Shown: positions 16,137-25,536 of the stretch, piece by piece | How positions within the stretch are numbered: the stretch's first letter is position 1 | How the letters are laid out: each line of letters opens with the position of its first letter | Assembly: GCA_031291035.1 (NCBI GenBank) | Contig: JAISLI010000038.1 | Location: 1 to 64,000 of the forward strand | Length of the DNA stretch: 64,000 nt | Source of the DNA: Desulfovibrio sp. | Lineage (GTDB): Bacteria > Desulfobacterota > Desulfovibrionia > Desulfovibrionales > Desulfovibrionaceae | Direction: 5' to 3' | Translations under genes and position numbers: made by a program | Notes under the pieces: model-generated | Database searches by the model: none | What the model saw: the letters and a program-made list of their open reading frames with translations, nothing else | Told to the model about the DNA's origin: nothing

Positions 16137-16583
16137 ATGAACGTGCAAGCCACCGGTTTTAAAGCCTATGCGGAGGCCCTGCGGCATTTCAACAAAGTTG
16201 ATTCATCCCTCAGGCAGGGCACGCCCGTCGGACGGCAAAATCTTTTTGCCAAAACTCTGGAGCAAAGCCTTTTACGCGACCATGTGGACCGCGGCGAGAA
16301 TCAGGGCGCCCAGGCGGATTTCATCAAATGGCCCACCAACGCCAACACGCCCGTGCTTCCGCGGGACGGCTTCGGCGAAACGATTGCGCGGTCCCTTAAC
16401 AGGGTCAATGAACTGGACCAGGCCAAAAGCCAGGCCATCGACGATTTCGCTTCCGGCCGTTCGCAGAATGTGCATGAGCTCATGATTACCATGCAGAAAT
16501 CCAGCCTTGCCATGAAGCTCACCACCGCGGTGCGCGGCAAGGTGCTGGAGGCATATAAGGAATTGTCAAAAATGCAGTTTTAG
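16137..16583 (+). CDS. fliE: Flagellar hook-basal body protein FliE
   Basis: 148 aa, longer than the usual 100-110 because of a divergent N-terminal half. The C-terminal domain is clear: LNRVNELDQAKSQAIDDFASGRSQNVHELMITMQKSSLAMKLTTAVRGKVLEAYKELSKMQ. FliE joins the MS ring to the rod. ATG 16137 follows GGGAGTGCGCC. It is the last gene of this flagellar cluster. The stop codon overlaps the start of a perfect 12-bp hairpin. Confidence 0.93.
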   Translation: MNVQATGFKAYAEALRHFNKVDSSLRQGTPVGRQNLFAKTLEQSLLRDHVDRGENQGAQADFIKWPTNANTPVLPRDGFGETIARSLNRVNELDQAKSQAIDDFASGRSQNVHELMITMQKSSLAMKLTTAVRGKVLEAYKELSKMQF

Positions 16584-16608
16584 AGCAATTTCACTTTGAA
16601 ATTGCTCT
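16582..16608 (+). terminator. Perfect 12-bp hairpin at the fliE stop
   Basis: AGAGCAATTTCA and TGAAATTGCTCT form a perfect stem around CTT and begin within the fliE stop codon. There is no T-run, so it may act as a weak terminator or RNA 3'-end stabiliser. It is also the first module of repeat copy 5. Confidence 0.6.
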
Positions 16609-16710
16609 GGCGGCGGGGCGGATGCACCGCCGCCCGCCCATGAGGCGCAGGCGAAACCGCGTTTCGCCGTAAAGCGCCGAAGGGAAGCGTTTCAAAAGCA
16701 GAATGTTCTA
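16582..16710 (+). repeat. Modular intergenic repeat, copy 5
   Basis: After the AGAGCAATTTCA hairpin the element has GC-rich CCGCCCGCCCATGAGGCGC, AAACCGCGTTTCGCCGTAAA and AAGGGAAGCGTTTCAAAAGC, then GAATGTTCTA. A stretch of about 85 bases is nearly identical to the second half of the copy at 34303. It separates fliE from the nif regulatory region. Confidence 0.85.
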
Positions 16711-16736
16711 GGGGTATTAACTTGCGAATGTTTCTG

Positions 16737-16802
16737 CTACGAAAGAGCCAACAGGGCCACCTTGGCCTTGAAGCCCGGGGCGTGATTTTTACGCTTGCTC
16801 AT
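16737..16802 (-). pseudogene. Truncated IS3-family transposase OrfA remnant
   Basis: On the minus strand an ATG at 16802 behind AAGGAGAGTACAA encodes MSKRKNHAPGFKAKVALLAL and then stops. This matches the N-terminus of IS3-group OrfA transposases (MSKRKNHSPEFKAKVALEAL-type). Only 21 codons and perhaps the left end of the element (about 16803-16862, containing TGTCCGAATTTTGGGGAGT) remain. It marks a former insertion immediately upstream of the nifH control region. Confidence 0.75.
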
Positions 16803-16865
16803 TTGTACTCTCCTTGCGTTCACGTGTAGCTATCACACCTGTCCGAATTTTGGGGAGTACCCCTC

Positions 16866-16997
16866 GTCGAAATTACTACCTTCCGGTAGAAATTTTTGGA
16901 AAAAATACCCTATAGTTCCTTTGCGCATTCTTGAGGAACAGTCGAAATTACTACCTTCCGGTAGAAATTTTTGAAAAAAATACCCTATCGTTCCTTT
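16866..16997 (+). repeat. Tandem direct repeat with palindromic core upstream of nifH
   Basis: Two copies with a 75-base period start at 16866 and 16941. About 55 bases of each are identical except for two substitutions. Each holds CTACCTTCCGGTAG (arms CTACC/GGTAG), followed by an A/T tract and TACCCTAT. The dyad centres lie about 190 and 115 bases before the predicted nifH transcription start, where sigma-54 activators usually bind. The sequence is not the TGT-N10-ACA NifA site. An operator role is inferred. Confidence 0.7.
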
Positions 16998-17045
16998 ATC
17001 TTCGTATCCGAAGAAAAAACATACATAAATTCAGTATAATATACG

Positions 17046-17061
17046 TGGAATGGTATTTGCT
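17046..17061 (+). promoter_or_regulatory. Sigma-54 promoter of the nif operon
   Basis: TGGAATGGTATTTGCT carries GG at 17047-17048 and GC at 17059-17060, ten bases apart, close to the TGGCAC-N5-TTGCA consensus. The predicted start near 17072 leaves a leader of about 80 bases before the nifH ATG. Confidence 0.75.
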
Positions 17062-17102
17062 TAAGGAAAAAACAGACGCACGATTTCTGTGAACGGCGGT
17101 AG

Positions 17103-17975
<873 letters not shown>

Positions 17976-17996
17976 AGGCACAGGGAGGAAAACGCG

Positions 17997-18323
17997 ATGA
18001 TCATGGTACGGGCAATCGTCCGCCCGGAAAAGACGAATGACGTGTTAAGCGAGCTGTTAAGCGCGGGTTTCGCCGCCGTTACCAAAATGGATGTTTTCGG
18101 CCGGGGGAAACAGAAAGGCATCCGGATAGGAGAAATGCAGTATGACGAGATTCCCAAACAGATGCTCATGATGGTGGTAAGCGATGAGGACAAGAATGAT
18201 CTGGTCAAGATCATCCTGCGCGTCGCCAGAACGGGAGAAAAAGGCCATTTCGGCGATGGGCGCATCTTCGTTTCGCCCGTCGTCGAAAGCTGGACCATCA
18301 GTACCGGCGCCAAAGGCTTGTAG
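17997..18323 (+). CDS. nifI1: Nitrogenase PII-like regulator NifI1
   Basis: 108-aa GlnB/PII-family protein. It has the PII fold pattern MVRAIVRPEKTNDVLSELLSAGF, then GRGKQKGIRIGEMQYDEIPKQMLMMVV in the T-loop, and GHFGDGRIFVSPV in the C-loop region. NifI1 and NifI2 form a complex that binds and switches off NifDK when nitrogen is sufficient (2-oxoglutarate and ATP relieve it), as worked out in methanogens. The position between nifH and nifD is diagnostic of this nitrogenase group. Confidence 0.95.
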   Translation: MIMVRAIVRPEKTNDVLSELLSAGFAAVTKMDVFGRGKQKGIRIGEMQYDEIPKQMLMMVVSDEDKNDLVKIILRVARTGEKGHFGDGRIFVSPVVESWTISTGAKGL

Positions 18324-18334
18324 GGGAATATGCG

Positions 18335-18709
18335 ATGAAAGAAGTAGTGGCCATAGTGCGTTCCAATATGGTGGGTGCGACAAAACAGGCCCTCGCCAAT
18401 GCGGGATTTCCGGCATTCAACTGTGTGCCGTGCCTCGGCAGGGGCAAAAAGATGCTCAATCCGGAACTCGTCGAACTGATCATGAAAAACGGCGAACTGC
18501 CCCGGACGGCGGCGGGAGAATCCATGACCGAAGCGACGCGGCTCATTCCCAAACGCATGTTCTCCTTGGTGGTCAACGACGAGGGAGTCGGCAGAGCGGT
18601 TGAGGCCATCATAGGGGCCAACTCGCACGGGCGCCCCGGCGACGGGAAGATTTTCGTTCTCCCGGTGATGGAATCCTACATCATTCGCCTGGGCGAACAG
18701 GGCGAATAG
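18335..18709 (+). CDS. nifI2: Nitrogenase PII-like regulator NifI2
   Basis: 124-aa partner of NifI1. It begins MKEVVAIVRSNMVGATKQALANAGFPAF and has the NifI2-type extended T-loop (CLGRGKKMLNPELVELIMKN, then EATRLIPKRMFSLVV) and the PII end GRPGDGKIFVLPVMES. It starts 11 bases after nifI1 and precedes nifD by 29 bases. The pair gives rapid post-translational ammonia switch-off of nitrogenase without ADP-ribosylation. Confidence 0.95.
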   Translation: MKEVVAIVRSNMVGATKQALANAGFPAFNCVPCLGRGKKMLNPELVELIMKNGELPRTAAGESMTEATRLIPKRMFSLVVNDEGVGRAVEAIIGANSHGRPGDGKIFVLPVMESYIIRLGEQGE

Positions 18710-18738
18710 CAACAGCATTTCCCCAAGGAGGGCGCGAC

Positions 18739-20331
18739 ATGGACCCCAAAGCGCATGTGCTTGAGCGGTATCACGCGAAGGTTTTCAAAAACCGGAAAGA
18801 ACATATCCTGCGCATCGACCATGCGGAAGAGGCGCAGACCATAACGGCCAACACCCGCACCATACCCGGCATCATCACCAACCGCGGCTGTTGTTACGCG
18901 GGGTGCAAGGGGGTTGTGCTCGGCCCGCTGAAGGATGTGGCTGTCATCACCCACGGCCCCATCGGGTGCGGTTTCTACAGTTGGGGCACCCGCCGCAACA
19001 AGGCCGCGCCCGACGAGGAAGGCAAAAACTTTACCCAGTATTGTTTTTCAACCGATATGCAGGAACCGGACATTGTCTTCGGCGGCGACAAAAAATTGCG
19101 TGCCGCCATTGACGAAGTATACTCCCTCTTCTCGCCGGGCAGCATCATGATCTGTTCCACCTGCCCCGTAGGGCTTATCGGAGACGACATCCACGCCGTG
19201 GCGGCCGAAGCAGAAAAAAAATACGGCATTCCCGTCGTGGCCTACAGTTGCGAAGGATACAAGGGAGTTAGCCAAAGCGCCGGGCATCATATCGCCAACA
19301 ACGGCCTGATGAAACGCATTATCGGCGCCGACGACGCTCCACCCGCGACAAAGTATTCCATCAATCTGCTCGGCGAATACAACATCGGCGGCGACGGATG
19401 GGAGGTGGAGCGCATCCTCAAACGGTGCGGCTACGAGATCGTTTCGATATTCACGGGAGACGGCAGTTGGAAAAAAATCGCCCGATCGCACATGGCGAAT
19501 CTGAACATCGTGCAATGCCACCGCTCCATCAATTACGTCGCGGAAATGATGAAGGAGAAGTACGGAGTGGACTGGCTCAAGGTCAACTTCATCGGCGTGG
19601 CGGCTGTTGCCGACTCCCTGCGCCGCATGGCGAAGTATTTCGGCGATGCGGAGCTGAGCCGGCGGACAGAAGAGGTCATCGCTGACGAATCCGCCGCCAT
19701 AGCCGGGGAGATGGACTCCTGCAAAACGAAACTGGACGGAAAAACGGCCGCCCTCTTTGTGGGCGGCAGCCGTGCGCACCATTACATGCATCTTCTGGCG
19801 GAACTCGGCGTGCGCACGGTGCTGACGGGACACGAATTCGGACATCGCGACGATTACGAGGGACGCAAGGTTCTCCCTTTCATCAAGGAGGACGCCGACA
19901 ACAAAAATATCGAGCATCTCCATGTCGAACCTGATCAGAAGAAATACCGCGCCTTTCTCTCCCAAGAAGAATACGGCAGGCTGAAGGCGGAAATCGGGCT
20001 TGAGGACTATGCGGGAATGATCCGCGATATGGAAAACGGCTCCTATGTCGTCGATGATCTCAACCATTTTGAAACCGAACAGTTTCTCAAATGCCTGCAA
20101 CCCGATATTTTCTTTTCGGGCATCAAGGACAAATACATGTTGCAGAAAGCGGGCGTTCTCTCCCGCCAGTTGCACAGTTACGACTACAGCGGTCCCTATG
20201 CCGGCTATACCGGCGCGATACGGTTCGGCCATGACGTAATTATGGGTCTGTATACCCCGGCCTGGCGGTTTGTTACGCCGCCGTGGAGAAATATTTCTTC
20301 GCTTGAAGGAAGCTTCGGAGGAGACATCTGA
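18739..20331 (+). CDS. nifD: Nitrogenase molybdenum-iron protein alpha chain NifD
   Basis: 530 aa subunit holding FeMo-cofactor and half of the P-cluster. P-cluster cysteines are seen in NRGCCYAGCKGVVLGPL, HGPIGCGFYSWG and the STCPVGLIGDDI segment. The cofactor Cys lies in VQCHRSINYVAEMM, and the homocitrate-side His in RQLHSYDYSGPYAG. The GHHIANN motif is also present. No vnfG/anfG delta gene lies between nifD and nifK, which argues for the molybdenum enzyme. Its stop overlaps the nifK start by one base. Confidence 0.97.
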   Translation: MDPKAHVLERYHAKVFKNRKEHILRIDHAEEAQTITANTRTIPGIITNRGCCYAGCKGVVLGPLKDVAVITHGPIGCGFYSWGTRRNKAAPDEEGKNFTQYCFSTDMQEPDIVFGGDKKLRAAIDEVYSLFSPGSIMICSTCPVGLIGDDIHAVAAEAEKKYGIPVVAYSCEGYKGVSQSAGHHIANNGLMKRIIGADDAPPATKYSINLLGEYNIGGDGWEVERILKRCGYEIVSIFTGDGSWKKIARSHMANLNIVQCHRSINYVAEMMKEKYGVDWLKVNFIGVAAVADSLRRMAKYFGDAELSRRTEEVIADESAAIAGEMDSCKTKLDGKTAALFVGGSRAHHYMHLLAELGVRTVLTGHEFGHRDDYEGRKVLPFIKEDADNKNIEHLHVEPDQKKYRAFLSQEEYGRLKAEIGLEDYAGMIRDMENGSYVVDDLNHFETEQFLKCLQPDIFFSGIKDKYMLQKAGVLSRQLHSYDYSGPYAGYTGAIRFGHDVIMGLYTPAWRFVTPPWRNISSLEGSFGGDI

Positions 20332-21692
20332 TGCTTGACATGACGCCCAAGGAGCCTGCCGAACGCAAGGCCGTCACCATCAACCCCTGCAAGACCTGCC
20401 AGCCCGTGGGCGCCCTCTATTGCGCGCTCGGCGTTCACGGGTGCATGCCGCACAGCCACGGCAGCCAGGGGTGCGTATCCTACCATCGCACGATACTCTC
20501 CCGCCATTTCAAGGAACCCGCCATCGCATCAAGCAGTTCCTTCACCGAAGGCGCATCGGTCTTCGGCGGCGGCAGCAATCTCAAAACGGCCCTGCGCAAC
20601 GTGTTCGACATTTATCATCCCGACATTGTCGCCATTCACACCACCTGCCTCAGCGAAACCATAGGCGATGATCTCAACTCCTATCTTATGGAAACGACCA
20701 TTCCCGACGGCAAATACGTCGTGTACGCCAACACGCCGAGCTATGCCGGTTCGCATGTGACGGGATTCTCCGCCATGATGGCCGGGTTCATCCGCTTTCT
20801 GGCGGAAAAAGGCACGCCGAACGGCAGGACGGCGATATTTCCCGGCTTCGTCAACCCCGGCGACATCCGGGAATTGAAGCGCATCCTGCGCGTTTTCCGC
20901 GTGTCGCACATCATGTTTCCCGACCAGTGCGACGTGATGGACGCCCCCATGACAGGCGATTCCCGGATGTACCCCGACGGCGGCACGACCATCGAGGAGA
21001 TCAAGGCTCTCGGTTCTTGCGAACGGGTTCTGGCCCTCGGTGCGCTGGCCAGCGAAGAACCGGCCAACCAGTTGAAGCGCAAGTGCGGAGTTCCGTATTC
21101 TCTTCTTGATTCTCCCATCGGCATGGAGGCGACCGACGCTTTTATCATGGCCCTCTCGAGCCTCGGCGATGGAACCGTGCCGGAGGAAATAGAAAAGGAA
21201 CGCGGCCGACTCGTCGATTTTCTGCTCGACGCGCACCCTTATTTTCATGGGAAAAGCGCCGCCGTTTACGGCGACCCCGACACCGTGACCGGCATCACCC
21301 GACTTGTTCTCGAAATGGGCATGACGCCCAGATATGTGCTGACCGGAACCCCCGGCGAGGCGTTCGCCTCCTCCGTCCGAGCCCTGTTGGCCCAGTATGA
21401 CGCGCAAGGCTGCGAGGTCAGGGCCGGCGGAGATCTTTTTGAACTGCACCAGCGGATCAAAAACGAGCCCGTGGATGTCATGATCGGCACTTCCTACGGC
21501 AAACAGATCGCGCGGGCCGAAGACATTCCTCTCGTGCGGGCCGGATTTCCCGTTCTGGACAGGTACGGACACCCCTACCATCCCCTTGTCGGCTACAGGG
21601 GCACCATGCGCCTTGCGGAAATGATCGCCAACGCGCTCATGGACCGCAGAGACAGAGACTGCAAGGACGAAGATTTCGAACTGGTCATGTAA
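20331..21692 (+). CDS. nifK: Nitrogenase molybdenum-iron protein beta chain NifK
   Basis: 453 aa, lacking the long N-terminal extension of proteobacterial NifK, as is usual for the NifI-containing group. P-cluster ligands lie in NPCKTCQPVGALYC, HGSQGCVSYHRT and HTTCLSETIGDD, with the SSSFTEGASVFGGGSN segment characteristic of NifK/NifN. It forms the alpha2beta2 catalytic protein with NifD. It starts at the last base of the nifD stop codon, so translation is coupled. A strong hairpin follows before nifE. Confidence 0.97.
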   Translation: MLDMTPKEPAERKAVTINPCKTCQPVGALYCALGVHGCMPHSHGSQGCVSYHRTILSRHFKEPAIASSSSFTEGASVFGGGSNLKTALRNVFDIYHPDIVAIHTTCLSETIGDDLNSYLMETTIPDGKYVVYANTPSYAGSHVTGFSAMMAGFIRFLAEKGTPNGRTAIFPGFVNPGDIRELKRILRVFRVSHIMFPDQCDVMDAPMTGDSRMYPDGGTTIEEIKALGSCERVLALGALASEEPANQLKRKCGVPYSLLDSPIGMEATDAFIMALSSLGDGTVPEEIEKERGRLVDFLLDAHPYFHGKSAAVYGDPDTVTGITRLVLEMGMTPRYVLTGTPGEAFASSVRALLAQYDAQGCEVRAGGDLFELHQRIKNEPVDVMIGTSYGKQIARAEDIPLVRAGFPVLDRYGHPYHPLVGYRGTMRLAEMIANALMDRRDRDCKDEDFELVM

Positions 21693-21699
21693 TTCTGAT

Positions 21700-21736
21700 T
21701 CCGGATAAAAATTGAGCCCCGCAATTTTTATCCGGA
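21700..21736 (+). terminator. Perfect 15-bp hairpin between nifK and nifE
   Basis: TCCGGATAAAAATTG and CAATTTTTATCCGGA pair perfectly around the loop AGCCCCG. No T-run follows, so it is more likely an RNA-stability or partial-termination element than a full terminator. It would favour structural (HDK) over assembly (E, NB) gene expression. Confidence 0.75.
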
Positions 21737-21778
21737 AATGGACTAATGCGTAAGGAAGCGCAGAGCGGAGAAACAGAC

Positions 21779-23122
21779 ATGCAAACGCAAATTCTTGACG
21801 AACGAGAAAAATCCATACTGCGCAAAGAACAAAGGTGTCGCGGCGGCGGCATCAACTGCGAATCCGCAAGCGTGTCCGGCGCGGTCAGCCAGCGCGCCTG
21901 CGTCTATTGCGGGGCGCGGGTTGTCCTGAACCCCATCACCGACGCCTTTCACATCGTACACGGCCCCATCGGCTGCGCAAGCTACACCTGGGACATTCGC
22001 GGCAGCCTGACCAGCGGTTCAACGCTCTTTCGCAACGCCTTTTCCACCGACCTGCAAGAGCGGGACATCATCTTCGGCGGGGCGGAAAAACTGGCAGCCG
22101 CCATTGACGAGGTCATGCAAACATACAAGCCGAAGCTGATTTTTGTATACGCCACCTGTATCGTCGGGGTCATCGGCGACGATGTCGACGCCGTGTGCCG
22201 CAAAGCCGAAGAGCAATACGGCAACCGCGTCATTCCGGTCAAGGCGCCCGGTTTCGCCGGTCACAAGGCCGAGGGATACCGCATGGCCTGCAATGCTCTT
22301 CTTGCCCTCCTCAAACCCCATGCCGCTTCGACAAGGCGGCTCGGCATCAATATTCTCGGCGACTACAATCTCGCGGGCGAAATGTGGATCATCAAGAACT
22401 ATATGCGTGAAATCGGCGTTCCGGTCATCGGCTCCTTCACGGGCGACGCCTGCTGCGAAACGCTCCTTCTGGCTCCGCAGGCGTTTTTGAATGTCGTGCA
22501 GTGCGCGGGTTCCATGCTGTATCTTGCTCAACGGATGGAAGAGCAATTCGGCATCCCGTGGATCAAGGCGAGCTTTTTCGGCATAGAGGATACCACAAAC
22601 GCCATCATGAACATAGCGGAACTTTCCGGCGATAAAGGCGCGCGCGCCCGGGCCGCCGCCTTTACCGGACGCGAGTCGTCCCTGGCGGCCAGGGACGTTG
22701 AGCGCTACAAAGCTCACTTTGCCGGGAAAAAGGCCGCCATCTTCGTCGGCGGAGGGTTTAAAGCCATTTCGCTCATCCGCCAGTTCACCGAAATGGGCAT
22801 CGAAACCGTCATCGTCGGCACCCAGACGGGGAAGGCGGACGAATATGAAGTTATCGCCGGTCTGGTGAACAGCGACGCGGTAATTCTGGACGACGCCAAC
22901 CCCGCGGAACTGGAAGCCTTTATGAAGGAAAAAGGCGCCGACATCCTTGTCGGCGGGGTCAAGGAACGCCCGCTGGCCTACAAGCTCGGCATGGCCTTTT
23001 GCGACCATAACCACGAGCGCAAACATCCCTTGGCCGGGTATGAAGGCGTGCGTAATTTCACCAAGGAAATCAACCTGTCGGTCAACAGCCCGGTCTGGCG
23101 GTATATGTATCCGGCTTTTTAG
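21779..23122 (+). CDS. nifE: FeMo-cofactor assembly scaffold NifE
   Basis: With NifN it forms the scaffold on which the NifB product is converted to FeMo-cofactor. ATG 21779 follows GCGGAGAAACAGAC and gives 447 aa. The listed start is 11 codons earlier. NifE marks: QRACVYCGARVVLNPITDAFHIVHGPIGC, FSTDLQERDIIFGGAEKL, YATCIVGVIGDD, VQCAGSMLYLAQRMEEQFG and HNHERKHPLAGYEGV near the end. It resembles NifD but lacks the NifD GHHIANN segment. It lies 87 bases after nifK, with the hairpin in between. Confidence 0.95.
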   Translation: MQTQILDEREKSILRKEQRCRGGGINCESASVSGAVSQRACVYCGARVVLNPITDAFHIVHGPIGCASYTWDIRGSLTSGSTLFRNAFSTDLQERDIIFGGAEKLAAAIDEVMQTYKPKLIFVYATCIVGVIGDDVDAVCRKAEEQYGNRVIPVKAPGFAGHKAEGYRMACNALLALLKPHAASTRRLGINILGDYNLAGEMWIIKNYMREIGVPVIGSFTGDACCETLLLAPQAFLNVVQCAGSMLYLAQRMEEQFGIPWIKASFFGIEDTTNAIMNIAELSGDKGARARAAAFTGRESSLAARDVERYKAHFAGKKAAIFVGGGFKAISLIRQFTEMGIETVIVGTQTGKADEYEVIAGLVNSDAVILDDANPAELEAFMKEKGADILVGGVKERPLAYKLGMAFCDHNHERKHPLAGYEGVRNFTKEINLSVNSPVWRYMYPAF

Positions 23123-23145
23123 GGAAACACCGCGGGAGACGCCTT

Positions 23146-25536
23146 ATGAACGCCAACATCGTCAATCTGACTACAAACCCCTGCAAAATGTGCATGCCCA
23201 TGGGCGCGGTCACCGCGTTCTACGGCATACGGAAGTGCATGAGCATTCTGCACGGTTCTCAGGGGTGCAGCACATATATCCGCCGGCATATGGCGACCCA
23301 TTATAATGAACCGGTCGACATCGCCTCATCGTCCCTGACGGAAGAAGGGACTGTCTTCGGCGGGACGAAAAACCTGTTGAAAGGACTCGCGAATCTGATC
23401 AAACTGTATGAACCGGAAGTGATCGGCGTTTCCACCACCTGTCTTGCCGAAACCATCGGCGAAGATGTGGACGCCATAATCAAAAGCTTTTACGCGGCAA
23501 CCCCCGGCTGCGCCGTCAAAATCATCAACGTGGCGGCGGCCGGGTACGGGGGCACGCAGTTTGAGGGGTATTTCCGCGCGCTCCACGCGACAGTCAGCCA
23601 GACGCAAATGGACGCGACGCCCCACAACGGCGTGAACGTCATCACCGGACCGATCAGCCCCGCCGACACGCGGGCGCTCAAGGCGCTGCTTGCTTCCACC
23701 GGTATTGCTTCCGTGCTTCTGCCCGACCTTTCGCAAAACCTTGACGGCATACATGCCGAAACCTACAAGCGTCTGCCGGGAGGCGGCACGCCCCTGAGCG
23801 CCGTTTCCGCCATGGCCGGAGCGCACGCCACGCTGGAGCTTTCCCCCTTCTGTCCCGACGAATATTCGCCCGGCGCATATCTTGAAGCGACTTACGGAGT
23901 GCCGCTCACGCGCCTTGCCCTGCCTGTTGGTCTGCGCGATACGGATGCCTTTCTGGCCGCTCTGGTCGATCTCGGAGCGGTTATTCCCCAAAGCGTCGGG
24001 GAGGAACGTGGCCGGTACCTTGACGCCATGGTTGACTCCCACAAATACAACGCGGCGGCGCGGGCGGCCATTTTCGGCGAACCGGATTTTGTCCACAGCC
24101 TGACACGGTTCGCCTGCGAAAACGGCATCATCCCCGTGCTCGCGGCCGCGGGCACGCGGAGTCCGCGGCTTGCCGACGCCCTCAAGGACGAAATGGCGGC
24201 AGCGGCCGAGCGTCAGTTTGTAGAGGAATACGACATTGTCGATGGCGCGGACTTTGAAAGGATTGACGCGTATGTCGAAAAAAATCGGGCCAACATCCTC
24301 ATCGGCAATTCCGACGCCCGCCGTATCGCCGAAAAACGGCATCTGCCGCTTGTGCGCCGCGCTTTTCCCATACACGACCGGGTAGGGGGACAACGCCGGC
24401 GGATGCTTCTGTATGAAGGTTCGCTTTCCCTGTTGGACGAAATTGCCAACGCCATGCTGGCCCATACCGAAGAAACCTTCCGGGGCGCGCTCTTTCACGA
24501 CTTGTGCCATGACGGACAAAAGAAAAAAAACGCGCGGACGAAAGATGCGGACGGCCTTGCCGGTTGCGGAGAGCGGTCCCTGTCGGTAACGACTGCGGCA
24601 AGGGGCGCCGCGCGTAAAAACGCCGCCAGAACGGCGACGCATCCCTGCTTTTCTTACGGCGCGTGCAAGACGGCGGCGCGCATCCACCTTCCCGTCGCCT
24701 ACGGTTGCAACATCGGTTGCCGCTACTGTCTGCGAAAATACGATTGTCCCAATGAAAGCCGCCCCGGAGTAAGCTCCATCCTTCTTTCGCCCGAAGAAGC
24801 CTTTGGCCGTTTCAAAGCGGCCAGGGAAATGTTTTCCCACCTCATGGTGGTCGGCATCGCCGGTCCGGGTGACGCCCTGGCCAATTTTTCGCGAACGGAA
24901 AGCACCTTGCGCATGATCCGCGAATATGATCCTGACATCACCTTCTGTCTGTCAACCAACGGACTGATGCTGCCCGTCCATGCCTCCCGGCTGCTGGAAC
25001 TGGGGGTATCGCACGTTACCGTCACCATCAATGCCGTCGACCCGGCCATCGGCGCAAAAATCTACCGCTTCGTCAACTTCATGGGCACGCGCCATGAAGG
25101 GGAAACAGCGGCAGCCATTCTGCTCGCCAACCAGTTGAGCGGCCTGAAATTCCTTACCGGCAACGGCGTCGTCTGCAAGGTGAATATCGTTCTGCTGAAA
25201 GGCGTCAACGATCATCATATTGAGAGAGTGGTCGCCACAGCGCGCAGTCTTGGCGCTTCCCTGACGAACATCATGCGGCTTATTCCCGTTCCGGGCAGCG
25301 ACTTCGCCTGTTTGCCCCCTGTCAGCAACGGGGAACTCACGAAGATTCGCGGAATCTGCGAAAAACACCTGTCCCAGATGCGCCACTGCAAGCACTGCCG
25401 CGCCGATGCCGCCGGTCTGCTGGATCATGATGAATCCATCGTCTTTCGAACCGGTGAACAGAAAAAAATCCCCGCCCGCCCACCCCGCGCGCGGCTTGAG
25501 TGTGCCGAAGCCCCGAAAAACGGTGCGGCGCCATGA
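23146..25536 (+). CDS. nifNB: NifN-NifB fusion protein
   Basis: 796 aa. Residues 1-450 are NifN (NPCKMCMPMGAVTAFYG, HGSQGCSTYIRRH, SSSLTEEGTVFGG, STTCLAETIGED). After a polar linker of about 50 residues, residues 505-780 are the radical-SAM core of NifB: HPCFSYGACKTAARIHLPVA, CNIGCRYCLRKYDCPNESRPG with the CxxxCxxC motif, GIAGPGDALAN, and the conserved CKHCRADAAGLL end. NifB makes the NifB-cofactor core that NifEN matures. The NafY-like tail of long NifB proteins is absent. Such fusions are known in Clostridium pasteurianum. Confidence 0.95.
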   Translation: MNANIVNLTTNPCKMCMPMGAVTAFYGIRKCMSILHGSQGCSTYIRRHMATHYNEPVDIASSSLTEEGTVFGGTKNLLKGLANLIKLYEPEVIGVSTTCLAETIGEDVDAIIKSFYAATPGCAVKIINVAAAGYGGTQFEGYFRALHATVSQTQMDATPHNGVNVITGPISPADTRALKALLASTGIASVLLPDLSQNLDGIHAETYKRLPGGGTPLSAVSAMAGAHATLELSPFCPDEYSPGAYLEATYGVPLTRLALPVGLRDTDAFLAALVDLGAVIPQSVGEERGRYLDAMVDSHKYNAAARAAIFGEPDFVHSLTRFACENGIIPVLAAAGTRSPRLADALKDEMAAAAERQFVEEYDIVDGADFERIDAYVEKNRANILIGNSDARRIAEKRHLPLVRRAFPIHDRVGGQRRRMLLYEGSLSLLDEIANAMLAHTEETFRGALFHDLCHDGQKKKNARTKDADGLAGCGERSLSVTTAARGAARKNAARTATHPCFSYGACKTAARIHLPVAYGCNIGCRYCLRKYDCPNESRPGVSSILLSPEEAFGRFKAAREMFSHLMVVGIAGPGDALANFSRTESTLRMIREYDPDITFCLSTNGLMLPVHASRLLELGVSHVTVTINAVDPAIGAKIYRFVNFMGTRHEGETAAAILLANQLSGLKFLTGNGVVCKVNIVLLKGVNDHHIERVVATARSLGASLTNIMRLIPVPGSDFACLPPVSNGELTKIRGICEKHLSQMRHCKHCRADAAGLLDHDESIVFRTGEQKKIPARPPRARLECAEAPKNGAAP

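Noticed and set aside
16866-16997. CRISPR array
   Set aside because: Only two repeats with a long, mostly conserved 75-base period. There are no short repeat units with unique spacers and no cas genes.
23326-24840. 504-aa minus-strand ORF opposite nifNB
   Set aside because: It is antisense to the NifN-NifB fusion with no independent support.
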